From Ornithodoros turicata (taxonomy: Eukaryota > Arthropoda > Arachnida > Ixodida > Argasidae): a DNA stretch of 64,000 bases. Position numbers and translations under genes: made by a program. Below the pieces are notes generated by a model that had not been told where the DNA came from, searched no databases, and saw only the letters and a list, made by a program, of their open reading frames with translations. The stretch is taken from NCBI RefSeq assembly GCF_037126465.1, contig NC_088206.1, positions 25,608,790 to 25,672,789 on the forward strand. The letters run 5' to 3'. Below are positions 42,171 through 54,560 of this stretch, one piece after another. How positions within the stretch are numbered: position 1 is the stretch's first letter; each line of letters starts with the position of its first letter.

Positions 42171-42590
42171 AAAGACAAAAACAAATTTTGTCGCTACCCA
42201 GCTTCAAAAAATCCAAATAAATAAATGAAAGCAAATAAAAACAATCCGCTTCTGAGGTTAACCGGCGACATGTTTCAGGATTCAAATGACGCGTTTTTTG
42301 TGTGTTCCTAGCATTCTGTTTTTCCAAAAAAGATTTTAAAGTGAGTACAGGCATGCATCCAAGGCGTTTACCACTGATTCCGGAAGATGGCGCCGTCCGC
42401 TCGCAGCGCCCGAACGTAGTCCGCTTGTAAACATCCTCGTATTGCGCAGCAGCTGATCGGCGTCCGTGGTTTCGGTTTGCCGTGAAGTGACCAATTCGTG
42501 GCTAAGTTACGCGTTTTTTTCACTTTCCTGTCCTGTTCATTTGCTCTCTGTCCTTCTGTGTTTTCTGCGTGTTCATCATATTTACCCATT

Positions 42591-44981
42591 ATGGCTCGAA
42601 GTCACGTCTACGGACAACGGAAACGTAAGAAGAAGGACTTTGCGAATTTACGTGGTAGAGGCGGCATGTGACGGAACCTGCGGATTTGAGAGATTTTGGT
42701 AATGCAGGATGCTCCAGCTGTGCTGTTCCGAGTGATCGTTGCACTTCGACGAGTCCACATCGCACAGATACCGTTGTAGGCTCAACCTTTGGTGGTAGTG
42801 TTGTTGCTCAAACTGTAAGTGATGCCGGTCGGAATGCTTGTTTCGCTTCGAGCACAAGCGAAATTCGTCCTTCAAATTCGTCATTTGCTGATTCAGCTGA
42901 GATAGATAATGTAGTCCCCTGCAGTTCAGGTTGTGACGAGCTTGCCAGTTCCAGAGCAAGTCCCGTTCCAACCACTGCCGCTGTTACACCCAGTTGATCT
43001 CAATCTTTCGATACTGGCAATGTTCACCAGACACAGAGTCAGCGCACAAGCAGTGTGAATGGTCGGCGTATAGTGGAGATTGAACACTTCTTCTCGTCTT
43101 TGCAAAGTTTGTCGGTACATAGTCCGTTTGGTTGCGGCCTGGCTGACATGGAAATTGTATCAGAACATCGGCGAGGTCTGTGTAGCTCTTTCAGTTTGAA
43201 GTGCAGGATGTGTCTGAGGAAAGATGTAGTCACAACGGAGGCACCAGTTGATCAACTTCTTCAACAACGCATGGACGTCAATTCCTCAGCAGTGAACGGT
43301 ATCGTGTCTATAGGTTCTGGTTTCTCAGGCCTTCTCGAGCTCCTAGGTGCTCTGGACATACCCGGCATGGGTAGTAGCACGTAGAGTAAGTATCAGGATA
43401 TTGTTGCTAAAGGAATCGATAAAACAGCTTGGGAAGAAATAAGAAAAGCAGGCAGTGAGGAAGCTTGGTTAGCTATGGAGGCTGGGGACGTCGATGCTGA
43501 CGGTTTTCCTATAATTACGGTCGTTGCCGATGGTGCTTGGTGCAAGCGTTCATACAAGAACAAGCACGACGCTCTTTCTGGCTCGGTAAGTAAATATTTT
43601 TATCTACACTAAATAAAGGTGCCCGAAAAAGAAGGATTTATCTTGCACACCGCTTGGCAGACGGGATATACAGGAAGTCTGTGCAAACCATTTGCGGAAA
43701 GACAATATGAGCATTTATTTGGAGGAAAAAGTTGACCCCTCTGGTGCTATTAGTGGCACTGCTGTCTTTTGGTAAACACACTTACTAGAGTGGTATTCAT
43801 CCTGTGGCATGAGTTTGTACGATAAGCATACAGATGCATAATTGCTGGAAACATTGTCATTGCGGGTAGAGTTTTGTGGAATACAATCCTGACATTTTTT
43901 CGTTTTTGCAGGCTGTAATTGTTGGGTACCGCACAAAGAAAGTACTGTTCCTAGGCGTCCGGAACAAATTTTGTACACTGTGCGCAAGTTGCAAGGCAGG
44001 GTCGAGCCCAAAAAAGCATCTGTGCTTCAAGAACTGGGAGAGCAGCTCTACCAGTACGGAGAAGGATATCGTCGTTGAAGGCTTCAGGCGCAGCATTGAG
44101 TTGCACGGGGTAAAGTACTTGCAGTTGATCGCTGACGGTGATTCGAGCACATACAAGTCAATTCTTGAAGCTGCACCGTACCAGCATCAGGTAGTTCAGA
44201 AGATAGGATGTCGCAACCACCTTCTTCGAAACTATGTAAGTCGTCTTCGAGATATTGCTTTGGCAAAGACAACAACCCCCATTCCCCCATCGCTGAAGAA
44301 GCTACTTCTCGATAATGCTGTTCGACTAAGAGTTGGAGTTGCTAGGGCTATTCACTATCGCAAAGAGCAGGCTGAGTTCAGCAAACAAGATCAGATTCGG
44401 AACCTGGTGGCTGATATCCGTAATGGGCCACTCCATGTGTTCAGCGACCACGCAAAATGTGCAGTGGTACAAAAGAAGGGGAAGTCAATCACGTCCCAGA
44501 GCTCAGGAAATGCGGACTTTTCAATGAAATCCTTGTAGCGATGAGTCGTTTGGCAAACAATGGTAGCAGCTTGATCCTTGACGTTAACAATAATGCTGCA
44601 GAACATTTCAATTCTCTCGTTGCAAAGTTTTCTGGCGGGAAAAGAATAAACTTTTCCCAGAGGTGATCATTCGGAATGCGGGCTTCAGGGGCTGTCGTGT
44701 CTTTCGACTCTAAGCAGTACCATCGTGCTGTACATAAGGCAGTGTACAACACCAGCCCTGGGAGGTATGCAAAAATTATGCTGAAGCGTAAAGCAGCTGT
44801 TCGTGCTGCTTGCATAAGGCATCGGAGTTCTGGGGCTGCTCGCTGTAAGCGTTCACTTGAAGGTGCGCCTTGCAAGCGTGCTTCCAGCGACAACCACTAT
44901 GGTTCCATAGTGGATGCCCCAGACATGAACCACGATGACTATGTTGAAGCTGCTGCGGCGTACCCCTGTGGAGGGGTGTGA
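42591..44981 (+). pseudogene. Mutator-like transposase pseudogene with one intron
   Basis: Possible start ATG 42591 (basic MARSHVYGQRKRKKK). A frameshift near 42665 leads into a Ser-rich linker, then the conserved SPFGCGLADMEIVSEHRRG (43122), a KCRMCLRK cysteine pair (43200), and FPIITVVADGAWCKRSYK (43506). The intron is 43586-43911 (GTAAGT...TTTGCAG), phase 0. Exon 2 holds VLFLGVRNKFCTLCA, GDSSTYKSI (second catalytic-type Asp) and the CRNHLLRNYVSRL block. These blocks are typical of the Mutator-like transposase domain common in tick genomes (from memory). Stops TGA 42995, TAG 43382 and TGA near 44665, plus a frameshift near 44460, inactivate it. Neighbouring target repeats were not found. 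Confidence 0.75.
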
Positions 44982-45130
44982 GGTCATCATGGTATTCTAC
45001 CTTGGCTTGAGTGTATAGCAAAGCTGTCCCCAAACCGTCGTTCTTCCCAGGCATTGTTGAAACACGTCCGCACATTGATGCTATATGTGTGAGGCCATCA
45101 TGGTATTGTACCTTGGCTTGAGTGTATGAA
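44977..45130 (+). repeat. 110-bp spaced direct repeat
   Basis: GTGTGAGGTCATCATGGTAT and the following CTTGGCTTGAGTGTAT recur about 110 bp apart (44977; 45087), just after the transposase stop. Confidence 0.7.
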
Positions 45131-46779
45131 AATTGTGGAAAGAAACATGAATGGTGTTCCTAGCACTTTTGAAGCTCCACCAGCCTGTTCAGATGTCGAC
45201 ATCCTGATTATGAATCCATTTTGATATTTTGACAAGGTCGGTAAGTATCATAATTGTGCAGAGGTGTCTCCCAACTGTCGCCAGTTCCCCGCATTGTTGA
45301 GCACGAGCAACATCCCAACATGTTGCCCTGCGTTACGTCCTCTTGCCATCTTGCCTTTACTTGGGTGTCATTTCAACATATGAAAATTGCCTTTTCAGAT
45401 TCAGGTTTCCAGAACTACTGCAGATATGATGGCCAGACGCCCAAAGGTCAAACTTCCTAAGTGTTACTGTCTTTATCTGTCATTTGAAAATTTCCCACTC
45501 TCTCCCTGATTATGAAGCACATGCCCTTGCCAGTGTTGTACCTGGTTCAGCATTATGTGGCCAATGATGAATGGTACCCTGCTGGACATTTTTTTTCCAT
45601 AAACACACACTCTGAGGCCTTAGCTGCCAACTGACAAGCAAGGAAACTCGTTGCTGAGTAACACGTTCCAAGTTTTTACTATTCCCATATTATGAATCTG
45701 GCTCTGTCCACCAGGATGCTATATGTTGATGCCTTCATGACCTTCATGTCCAAGTGCGCCTACATGCAGCGGACTGTATGGTACTTCATTATGTGTTTAT
45801 GCCACATCGCCAATGATGAAATGTGCTCTGTTGGATACTGTATCCACGAATGAACATTCTGAGGCTACAAGCATGAGCTGGTACGCATAAGTAATGCAGA
45901 AAACGTGACGATGTATACATGCTGCGTTCTTCAATAAAATATCTCCAATCTACCAATAGTGAACACATGCTACTGATTTCTTTTTAATCTTTCGGGTGCT
46001 GGCTGTCTAGGATTTTCTGCTTGCAGGAATCTGTGAACCAGTGGTTACTAACAACGGCTATTGGTCACCTTGACCAGATTTCATCTGAAGAAAAACTTGA
46101 GTCCCGGGGGAACACTGCAAACACATCTGTACGGACCACAATAAAAATTTGAGGAAAAATACATTTTTTTCCCTTGAAAAGCTTGCTATGAAGCATAATA
46201 TATTTTATTAACCAAAACATATCGCACGAGTTGCACCCGTAGGAAAATACCCAGCCATCTCATTCAGGCTACAGTGGGCATCAGTGACTCGCACTCATAG
46301 TGGCAAGCAATGCAGTAGTCTTTCAATTTCAAATTTCACACGCATTATCATGCACCACCTCGCTGTGTTTAGAGTTCCTGCTCCAGGAAATATCACGGGG
46401 AGGGGGGCATATGTGCGCTGGACCAACTTCTAAGGAAACTACTGGTCTCAGGGTGCCTAGGGTAACGAGCAGACAGCCCAGCCGGAAGCTGGCAGACGGC
46501 ATGCATCCATTACAAAATCGCCATTGGAATGATGATAGTTGTTTACAAAATTTTATCGGGCAGGTCTTGTGTAAGATGTGGGCCATTTGTACACTAATCT
46601 TGGGACAAAGTATGCGATGGCAGGAGGAACAGGTTACAAAAAGCTTTGGCTACGTTGTTGCTGCTGACAGAAGTGAGCATAGGATTGGGGATCAGATGAC
46701 GTGGTTGTTACAATACAGCAGGTAATGGTGGTAACAGCGTTCTGTGTCGTCATGATATGGCGGCTAAAATGGTGAGCGT
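45131..46779. other. no gene seen
   Basis: Contains weakly repeated GCCAATGATGAA segments (45559; 45807), probably a decayed local duplication, and short unsupported frames at 46300-46725. Confidence 0.4.
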
Positions 46780-47879
46780 TCACCACGGTGAGCGCACAGG
46801 CCTGCATGTACTCGTGGGGTGTCCCTTAGCACGACATTCTTCACACGACTCCATTGGCTTGAGTACGATGCCACGACGCGGACCCGGTGCTTTCAGCCAT
46901 CGTCCATAGCGTTTCACGAGGGCTGTGCGGAGGATGCCTGCTAGGCACGATAACCCCCGTCCCCTCGAAATGTGATAGCCATCCCGTGAAAGCATCCCCT
47001 CTTTCACCTCCTTGTTCCTGGTAAAGACCTTGTGCTGAAAAAGATATTTGAACATATATACGGAATGTTTTTGCAAACAGCACTTCACAATGACAGCAAT
47101 ACAAATAAACCGGAATTCCTGGTAGGCATGTGCCAGTACTTCGTACGCATTTTATTTTCGGAAAAATTGCGCGATAAAAAGCAACTGGAAACTAGCTTTG
47201 TGATACTTGAATTACAAACAGGTACCGCATCAAGACCATCACCTGTTTGTAATTCAAGCACCACAAAGGTAGCCCCAGCTACTTTTTGTCGCACTGTTTT
47301 TCCAAAACTAACGAGCATTATAAAATACCTGCCATGACCACCAGGAAGTTCCAGAGTTAGCGTTCGAGAAGCGACTACTCACGTCAATGCTCAACACCGT
47401 AGCGTCACCGGCACGGACAGCTGGAATCGTGCACAGCATCGCGTTATATCCCTGAATTGTGCCAGAAAGTTCAGGCCGCCTTGTCTGTGGCATCAGCTTA
47501 TACAGGAATGTATGCTCCGCGTAGCCTTTCGCCACCTCAACGGTATCCTGTGAAAGAAGCCAATTCATGAAAATGAATCTTCCCTGGCGTGTCAGAGGTA
47601 ATGGGTTTTAGCAGCACAGAGATTGAAATCGTTGCAATCTGTACTTACTGAGACTTCCCGCAAAACAGCTGCGGCACTCTTCCCATCCTGGATATCGTTG
47701 CCACCGATATACATGACGATCAAGTCTACTGCTAGGTGCCGTCGATGGATTTTTTCTCTCAGACGGGCCGCTGTAGCTCCGGGATAGCTAAAAGTGACGA
47801 TTTCCACGTCAGAGTCCACGAACAACCTGTCGCGCGTCATAAACTTCAGCTGGCTACTGCCAACCAACGCGCCTTTCAT
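46780..47879 (-). CDS. SGNH-hydrolase-like protein with C-terminal zinc knuckle, three exons
   Basis: Predicted exons on the minus strand: 47879-47649 (ATG start; donor GTAAGT), 47547-47383 (acceptor TCACAG; donor GTGAGT) and 47034-46780 (acceptor TTTTTCAG; stop TGA). All junctions are phase 0, giving 216 codons. Exon 1 carries MKGALVGSSQLKF with the nucleophile-type Ser, SYPGATA with the block II Gly, and YIGGNDIQDG with GxND. Exon 3 carries SRDGYHIS, the DxxH block, and ends in CEECRAKGHPTSTC, a CCHC zinc knuckle. This fits the SGNH/GDSL esterase fold. Similar esterase domains occur in ORF1 of CR1-type LINEs, but introns argue for a domesticated or host gene. There is no signal peptide. Substrate unknown; no stop or shift seen. 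Confidence 0.6.
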
Positions 47880-48176
47880 CGTGTACGTTTCTCTGGGATC
47901 ACAATGCGTGATGCGGCGAACTGCAAAGTCAGTTTGAACGCTAAACAAGTAAATCTCCGAAGAAGCTGCAAGGGAGAACCATGCGTGCGTCTGTGCCGTG
48001 CGCGAGACGCAGTTGTCGCCGTTGCGTAGTCCTCCTCTCCACAGCTGTCTGGTCGTCTGCTCGCTGAGGTCGACGTGACCACCAAGCCTTTGGCAGCCCG
48101 CTCGTGCAGACGCGGATGTTCTGTGACGGGGCCCACACAACAAACCCACCGCATGCAAAAATATAAATAAAATCAA

Positions 48177-48509
48177 ATGCATTTGTGGTGTTTTGCACAT
48201 TGGTTTAGGGCCTTATGGATCAGCCAAACCAAATATAGTGGGATGACCACGTGGGGACGTTTGCCACAAGATTTCGCGGCACGCTACCCAAACCCGGATT
48301 TATTTGTCATGAGCATTCTGCATGTATTCCTAAGAATCCTTCGCTGTAGTGGGACTATCATATGTTTAAACGCTGAAAACAACAAATTATTTATCGAGCG
48401 GTCAAAAGCTTCCTTTTATGAACTGTATATGCACCGCGGAAAGGATGGAAATTCTCCAGCAATCTCTGACGGTGAAAATGAAATCATAGTTCGATTGCCG
48501 CGGAAATAA
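48177..48509 (+). CDS. unidentified 110-codon ORF
   Basis: ATG at 48177, divergent from the SGNH-like gene and 298 bp from its start. No motif recognised. The C-terminal half is charged (HRGKDGNSPAISDGENE). TGA is absent; it ends in TAA followed by sequence without AATAAA nearby. Could be chance. Confidence 0.2.
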   Translation: MHLWCFAHWFRALWISQTKYSGMTTWGRLPQDFAARYPNPDLFVMSILHVFLRILRCSGTIICLNAENNKLFIERSKASFYELYMHRGKDGNSPAISDGENEIIVRLPRK

Positions 48510-48529
48510 ACACTTTCTTTTATTTGTGA

Positions 48530-51260
48530 ATCGGATAGTCCGCAATTGATGCAAACTACACTATGATAAACAGTCGCGTCCGAAATATCGAATATTCAGA
48601 CAAACAATTCAACACGTCAGCCTGAACAGACTGGAAGACAGGTTGCTTTATCTTGGAATTATGAAATTTTTATCGTGGTTGAGGAAGGCCCGGCTAGCAT
48701 TAAACCCCATAAAAAAGTAACAATAATACAGTGAAGGAAGTAACAAATTGATACCTGCCGTCTGCACGCACACTGTATCACGAAATTGGCCAAATCCGGC
48801 GGCCATTTACTCAAAATCGCGGCCAAAATTTTGGCACGATTTTCGGGTATGTTATGGAGCTATCTTTCCCGAGAACACAGAAAGAAAATTGGAATGGACA
48901 AATGGAACTGGCCATCGGGCCCGCTGCGAGCCTGGGGAACACTTAGAGCAGAGGTGGGTTTGGATAGGGCCTCAGTATGGAAATATTGGTGTATGGGCAG
49001 GGCACGGGCCTGAAAATCCGGCCCATGCAGTGCTCTATACCCCTTTTCAAGAGGCGACTACAGTGCCAAAATGCGCATGACCTGTGCATACGTGCACTGT
49101 TTGGTTTGTTTGATAGCTGAAGAAACTCGTGACGGGGGACAAGACAGCTGTTTCTATAGAAAAGCGCTATCACGCATTTTGTTTTCCCAAATGTTCGCGT
49201 AAGCCAGACGGACACTTGGTAGTTTGACGAAATGGGCATTTGGACCGTATGACGTGCAACCCATTATTTGAGGGTGAAATCCATACCCGACCCCTAAATC
49301 CTCTGACAAGACCCGCCACCCGCGCTCTACCAGAAAATGAAATCCGCACCCAACCAGACCCGACCAGCAGGGGCTGCGGCGCCTTTGTTTACTTATTATT
49401 TGGTATGATCTTTTCTCTTCGTTGTTGTTGCTGTTGCCGTTGCTTGTTCGTGGCCGACCCGCCAGCAGTGCTTGTGTCAAAAACTGCCCGCAACAGACCC
49501 GCTACCCGCGGGAAACTCCAAACCGGGATCCGCACCGCAGGATAGAGCGTGTCGTGCAGAACCCTGCACTACGCCTGAAAACTCCGCACTTCGGCTTTCC
49601 TCTTGATCAGCGTCTCACTCTGCTTCACGGAGAGAGCGGTGTCGTGTGTACGCGGTTGCTCCTCTCTGGCTTTGTTGAAGGACGCTCCTTCTGCTGTCCA
49701 AACGCGCCCACCACGTCTGTGGGCCCCAACGTGTGTGAGTGCATGTGTGTGGAATTTGGAGTAGCAAGCCGTAGTCATCTGGCTGACATCTCCTAACCCC
49801 TTTGAAGAAGAAGAACCGAGACCCGACACAAACATTCAGCTGTCGAGTCTCATGAAGTCTGTTGACGTACATGCCGCACCATGGTATGTGTTGTCGAGTC
49901 TGAACCTGGCACGGGCACGTGCGAAAAACGTAAAGCCCGGCCCGACAAGGCCCGCGCAATGCTCTAAAGGGGAGTGCGAAACCCTATCGCTAGCAATTTG
50001 CTAGCAGTCCTGTGCGAGTGCCCCGGCCTTGAGTTCTACTATGAAATAAAGCGAGCCAATTGAGGGAGCGCTTTCACGACACCAATCGACAGCAACGAAC
50101 GCCGTGGTTCAACAGCGTAAATATCACTGGCAAGAAAAGCAGGGATGTTTTGCAACGGGATGTTGCAGTGTCATATGACCGTCGACAACCCCGCGTCCTT
50201 TCTGGATACCGTTGCCTCTGACAAAAATCGCTATTCAGCTCAACTGGAGTCCCCCTATACTCTCAGGGACACGTGATCCTGTGACACCACGAAAAGTGAA
50301 AACTACGATCACGATATCACGAATAGACACCTCCACGGACAGTCTCTGCGTATCGGGTGAAAAGCTTTAGCCCGCTGCTACCGATCAGAGCAATCTTCAT
50401 CCACGAGAAAGCGAGGTGGTAACGGCATGTTCGAGAAATGCCAGTAAAACGTACACACCAAACAGCAAGCGCGAAACAACCAAATCCACCGCGCAAAAGC
50501 AAATCGGGGAAAGGAGGAAATCTAAAAATAAAGGAAACACCCTTTAGGAGGAAAGGAAAAGGAAGGTTCCCTACACATACAATAGATGGCACCGGTTGTA
50601 TACTTGCGCCCTCTTTGCAAAGGAGGCTGAGGCTGGCGATGGACAGCTGCAACGCGGGTGTGAAAAAAGGTCCATTCTAACTGCATTGGTGACTCATTTC
50701 TACCCAACTGCTTATTGGTTCATACTTGTAGCTAGAGCGCCAGCGTTAGAAGGCTCATTCATTGCTGAGCATTACAAAACATGAATAAAACAGCTTACAT
50801 CAACATGCCGCCGCCTCCTGCTGTTCACACCACTCATAGCCACAGTTGCTAATGGGGGAAAAACAAACAAACTTGTTCAGGGTACGATGTACACATCTCG
50901 AAACACACTCTAACCACCTACATAGAACACGAGTAAAGTTTGCTTGACCTGGTTGCATGTGTGCATTAGGTGACCCTGGGAACAAGCGTAGGATCGTTTT
51001 TCCTACAGTGCGTTCTTTGCATTTCAACATAAAAATTGATTTCAATGGTTATCAAGCAGAATGGCAAAGAAAATCCACAAATGGCGTGATGCTAAGCATC
51101 GAAGCCCGCACGCGTTCGAAATAAAATAGCTGAGCAGGAAGAAGCACGTGATCGAGAAAATATCGATAGTTGCTGCTGTGGAGAGAAGCTGGTTTGAGAG
51201 AAAAACAATTTGAATGATCAAGAAACCATATAGAGCTGTGAAGCTTGGGCTTGTTTTTGT
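48530..51260. other. no gene seen
   Basis: Includes short CCCGACCC/GGGCCTG-type runs at 48960-49030, 49280-49360 and 49910-49950 that look like scraps of one dispersed repeat. Open frames here overlap each other and lack recognisable domains. Confidence 0.4.
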
Positions 51261-51264
51261 TTTA

Positions 51265-52285
51265 GACAGCGTGCGTTGCACTTGAACATACGGAATTAAC
51301 TAAATCAAGCAGAATGACAAAGCATAGTGGTGTTATGCGGTGAAGCTCAAGATTGTTTCTCGCACTGACGCTCCAAAGCTTATTAAACAAACTGGTTGGT
51401 GCTATGCAGTGAAGCTTCGCACGTACTCAATCTTAAAAAGAAGACTAAACCCACGCTGAGTAGGAAGAAACACAATTTCAGATTGCCTTCAGAGCTCTCC
51501 CAGAACATTCTGTGCAAACATAGCCAGCGTATATTTCATGCAACACACCTCGCACACGTTCCTTCGAAACAAAGCACTACTGAACAATAAGAAGCACCAT
51601 TAGAAATATAAGTTCAGGGTGATCACACAACTTCGCACTATGAACAAGTTCATCTCAGAACAAATGTGCTCACCATGGGCGCGTTAGGTTCGTGCTCCGG
51701 GAACATTCCCTCTTTCAGGGGATCACTTAACACCTCCAAAGTGACTTCCGGTGCACGTTCCCGGGTGCACCCTGCGCACCCCTTCTTCGGAGCCGGGGAG
51801 CCGGAGAACGCTGGGGAAGAGCGAGGAAAGTTCCGGAGCGTGACGCATGTTCCGGTGTACTGCCTTTCGAAATGGCGCAACCGTTGGAACACGTTGCAAC
51901 CGCCCATGCTCTTTGTGTTTCCGGAATCATCGGATGTCGGCGCTAAATAGTTATACGATTATAGAGGACTGCTATGATCTACTGCTATGTTTACTTAAAA
52001 GCAGACGACAAAAGAAAGCTCGATAGGCGGCGCGCGCTCAGCGGCTCTGGCGCTCGGCTTCCGGATAGGCTCACAAACACCATTAAGTAGAGACACCAAT
52101 GGTACGTTCCCCTGAAAACCCGGGTTATGGCGCTCGGGAGCCTGCTTAACGCGCCCCTTGCGAGCATCGCAGACGGGCACATAGATTCACGGGCACATAT
52201 ATTCACGAGCACCATGCAGCAATATCTGAAGCACGAATTTCCGGCGGCACGTGGACAGCTCATGCGACTTTAGCCTGCCCATGTA
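51265..52285 (+). repeat. segmental tandem duplication, first copy
   Basis: 51265-51665 (GGAATTAACTAAATCAAGC, GGTGCTATGCAGTGAAGCTT, CGTACTCAATCTTAAAAAGA) recurs at 52305-52680. The end segment 52160-52280 (CAGACGGGCACATAGATTCA) recurs at 52688-52785. The intervening 51670-52160 is present only in this copy. Confidence 0.75.
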
Positions 52286-52304
52286 GCCGTATATTGCGGT
52301 TTCA

Positions 52305-52785
52305 GACAGTGTGCGTTCAACATAAGGAATTAACTAAATCAAGCGCAGAATGATAAAGCACAGTGATACTATGTGATGAGGCTCTCACTAACGCTCCAAC
52401 GCTTATTAAACCGAAATTGGTTGGCGCTATGCTGTGAAGCTTCGCGCGTACTCAATCTTAAAAAGAACACTCAACCCAAGCTGAGTATAAAGAAACATAA
52501 TTTGAGATTGCTTTCCGCAGAACATCCTGCGCAAATATAGTCAGCGTACATTCGCACCTCTGCGTTCCTTCTAAACAGAGCACTACTGGAAGCACCAATA
52601 TTAGAAATATAAATTTAGGATGATGCAATGCTCGTCGCATTATGAACAAGTTAATCTCATCAAAAAAAATGGGCTCACCTTAAGAGCATCACAGACGGGC
52701 ACATAGATTCACAAAGTCGCGGTACAGCAGGGCACTAATTTCGGCCACGTGGACAGCTTACACGATTTTAGCCTGCCCGCGCACA
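52305..52785 (+). repeat. segmental tandem duplication, second copy (internally shorter)
   Basis: It matches the first copy except for the missing 0.5-kb middle. Either a deletion here or an insertion in the first copy. Confidence 0.75.
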
Positions 52786-53390
52786 CCTCCCAACATGCGC
52801 CGATATAGACACACCAAAATGTCGCGCACCTTCCAGGTTCACAAGTCTACCCCCATGTCGTCAAAGACCGTGCTCAGCTTACCGTGCCAGCCGCACAGAA
52901 AACTAGATAGCCGGAACACAGGCGTGTAATATACCCCTCTCGGTCCGTGCCCCAACGTGTTGGGGCCATCTGTTTTATATTAATGCTCGCTTGTTTCCCC
53001 ACGGTTGCAAGTCCGTGAAACTTGGTCACCTTGAAGATGAGCCTGCCACAACGTGTTCGAGCCATCTGTTTTATATCAAAGCTTCGGAGGTCGTAAATCA
53101 CGTTTTCCGAGTCATCGAGGCCACTCGTATTAAAACGTATACCGAAAGTAAACAGTGATCACACAACGCTATGCGAAGAAAAAAATCCCTGAGTCCACGT
53201 CAAAGCGGACCACCTGTCATAGCCTGCTCATTGCCGAAACAAGCTTTCTGTAAACAAAAGGGTTCGCTTATGCAGTTTGGTCTCCAAGAAGTTCCAAATG
53301 GAGTTGTCCCTCGCAGCTAACGTGAGCGCGCATCATATATCACGGGCTGTTCCTGCGTGATTGTGTAAACAAAGTCGCACCACCCTCCAA
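52786..53390. other. no gene seen
   Basis: Contains a near-duplicate GCCATCTGTTTTATAT (52965; 53063). Otherwise nothing recognised. Confidence 0.4.
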
Positions 53391-53395
53391 CGGCG

Positions 53396-53403
53396 CTTTA
53401 TAT
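53396..53403 (+). promoter_or_regulatory. TATA-like box upstream of the 119-codon ORF
   Basis: TTATATAC within CGCTTTATATACAACTC, 180 bp before the ATG. A short intron 53470-53530 (GTACGT...TTTTCAG) could remove most of the leader. Confidence 0.4.
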
Positions 53404-53575
53404 ACAACTCATTTGAGTTCCGTGAAGCTACTTGCGACAGTCGACTCTGTCCAGCGCACGGCGAGGAAGGTACGTCTTGCTATTGTCTTCAAGATGAGGA
53501 AAGTTAGGTAATGGTTGTTCTCATTTTCAGTTCATTCGGTGTGCGTAGAAGCTTGCACTGAGAAGTAAGCAAGAT

Positions 53576-53935
53576 ATGTCGTCTGTTTTCGAAAAGCTTG
53601 ATAAACCGGGTGATGGGGGCATTCAGAAAATGAGCATTGTTCCGGAGAACGAAAAGCTGGACTCGTTGGACTTACGCAAGGTCGACATAGTGCACGGGGA
53701 GGCTGTATACGTGGAACTCCTGATGGAAAACGAAAAACGCTTAAAGCTGTACCTACCCAGTCGTTTTAAGCGATTCACGGATGAAGAGTTGCAAGAAATG
53801 CGTGAATTATCGGATCTGAAACTAGAGAAGAGACTCATGGACGGAGTCGCATCGCCCGAAATCATCTTTACTCACGCGAAGAAAGAGCGACACGTCCCAC
53901 CGAGACCGTCGAAAGTCTGCGTGTCCCACATGTAA
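53576..53935 (+). CDS. unidentified 119-codon protein, intact
   Basis: ATG start and TAA stop, followed by AATAAA 13 bp later, so promoter, putative leader intron, frame and polyadenylation signal are all present. The protein is highly charged: GEAVYVELLMENEKRLKLYL, then PSRFKRFTDEELQEM. The pattern (VELx..., LPxRF, TDEEL) reminds me of small Polinton/parvovirus-like proteins thought to bind single-stranded DNA, but I cannot verify that. It has no known domain and no membrane segment. It faces the 129-codon ORF at 54561-54950. Confidence 0.5.
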   Translation: MSSVFEKLDKPGDGGIQKMSIVPENEKLDSLDLRKVDIVHGEAVYVELLMENEKRLKLYLPSRFKRFTDEELQEMRELSDLKLEKRLMDGVASPEIIFTHAKKERHVPPRPSKVCVSHM

Positions 53936-53943
53936 TCATCGGT

Positions 53944-54225
53944 AAAATAAATGTATTTCCTGTTTTAAGAGAAAAAAAAATGCTGTGTTGTGTGACGAAT
54001 AAGGAAGCTATATAGATAGAACGATATGCTAGGGAGCTATGTAGTAGGATTATATAGAACGTATACTCAGCGGGTAAAGTTTGTGGAGAGCTACATAGAC
54101 CAAAGGATACTACGCTTTTTAAAAGCAATTTTATATCATATCCCAAACGTAAATTGTTCTGCGGGATCAAACAAGTGAGAGCATTATGGAAAGAAGAAAA
54201 CCGTTTCACAAGTGCAACACATATC
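53944..54225 (-). repeat. dispersed repeat R, copy 1
   Basis: Matches 59097-59300 plus 60177-60243 in reverse complement (landmarks GAACGTATACTCAGCGGG, CAATTTTATATCATATCCC). A short forward copy of part of it lies at 54244-54292, forming a local 50-bp palindrome. Confidence 0.75.
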
Positions 54226-54560
54226 ATAAGTGCAACACTTTGTGATATGACATAAAATTGCTTTAAAAAAGCGTGATATCCTTTGGTCTATGCGAACTTT
54301 ATGTACACAAAAAGGCCCAATGGGTGGGCAATATTCTTACCGCGCGTAGTTCGCGTTCGCGAGTGGGATTTGTTTTATATCATAAAAATAGTGGTTGCTC
54401 CATTCCTGCATTTATTTTGTGCGAACTTTATGTCACACAAATAGGCATACGCTTTCCACCAATAATCTCGCTGCTAAAAATCAATAAAGATGACGAAAGA
54501 ATTGTTTTTGGCTTTAAAACATGGTGTCCGTTATTCACAACACTTTAGCGAGGACGTCTT

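Noticed and set aside
42648..42971. Minus-strand ORF opposite the transposase N-terminus
   Set aside because: Antisense shadow of the Ser-rich linker.
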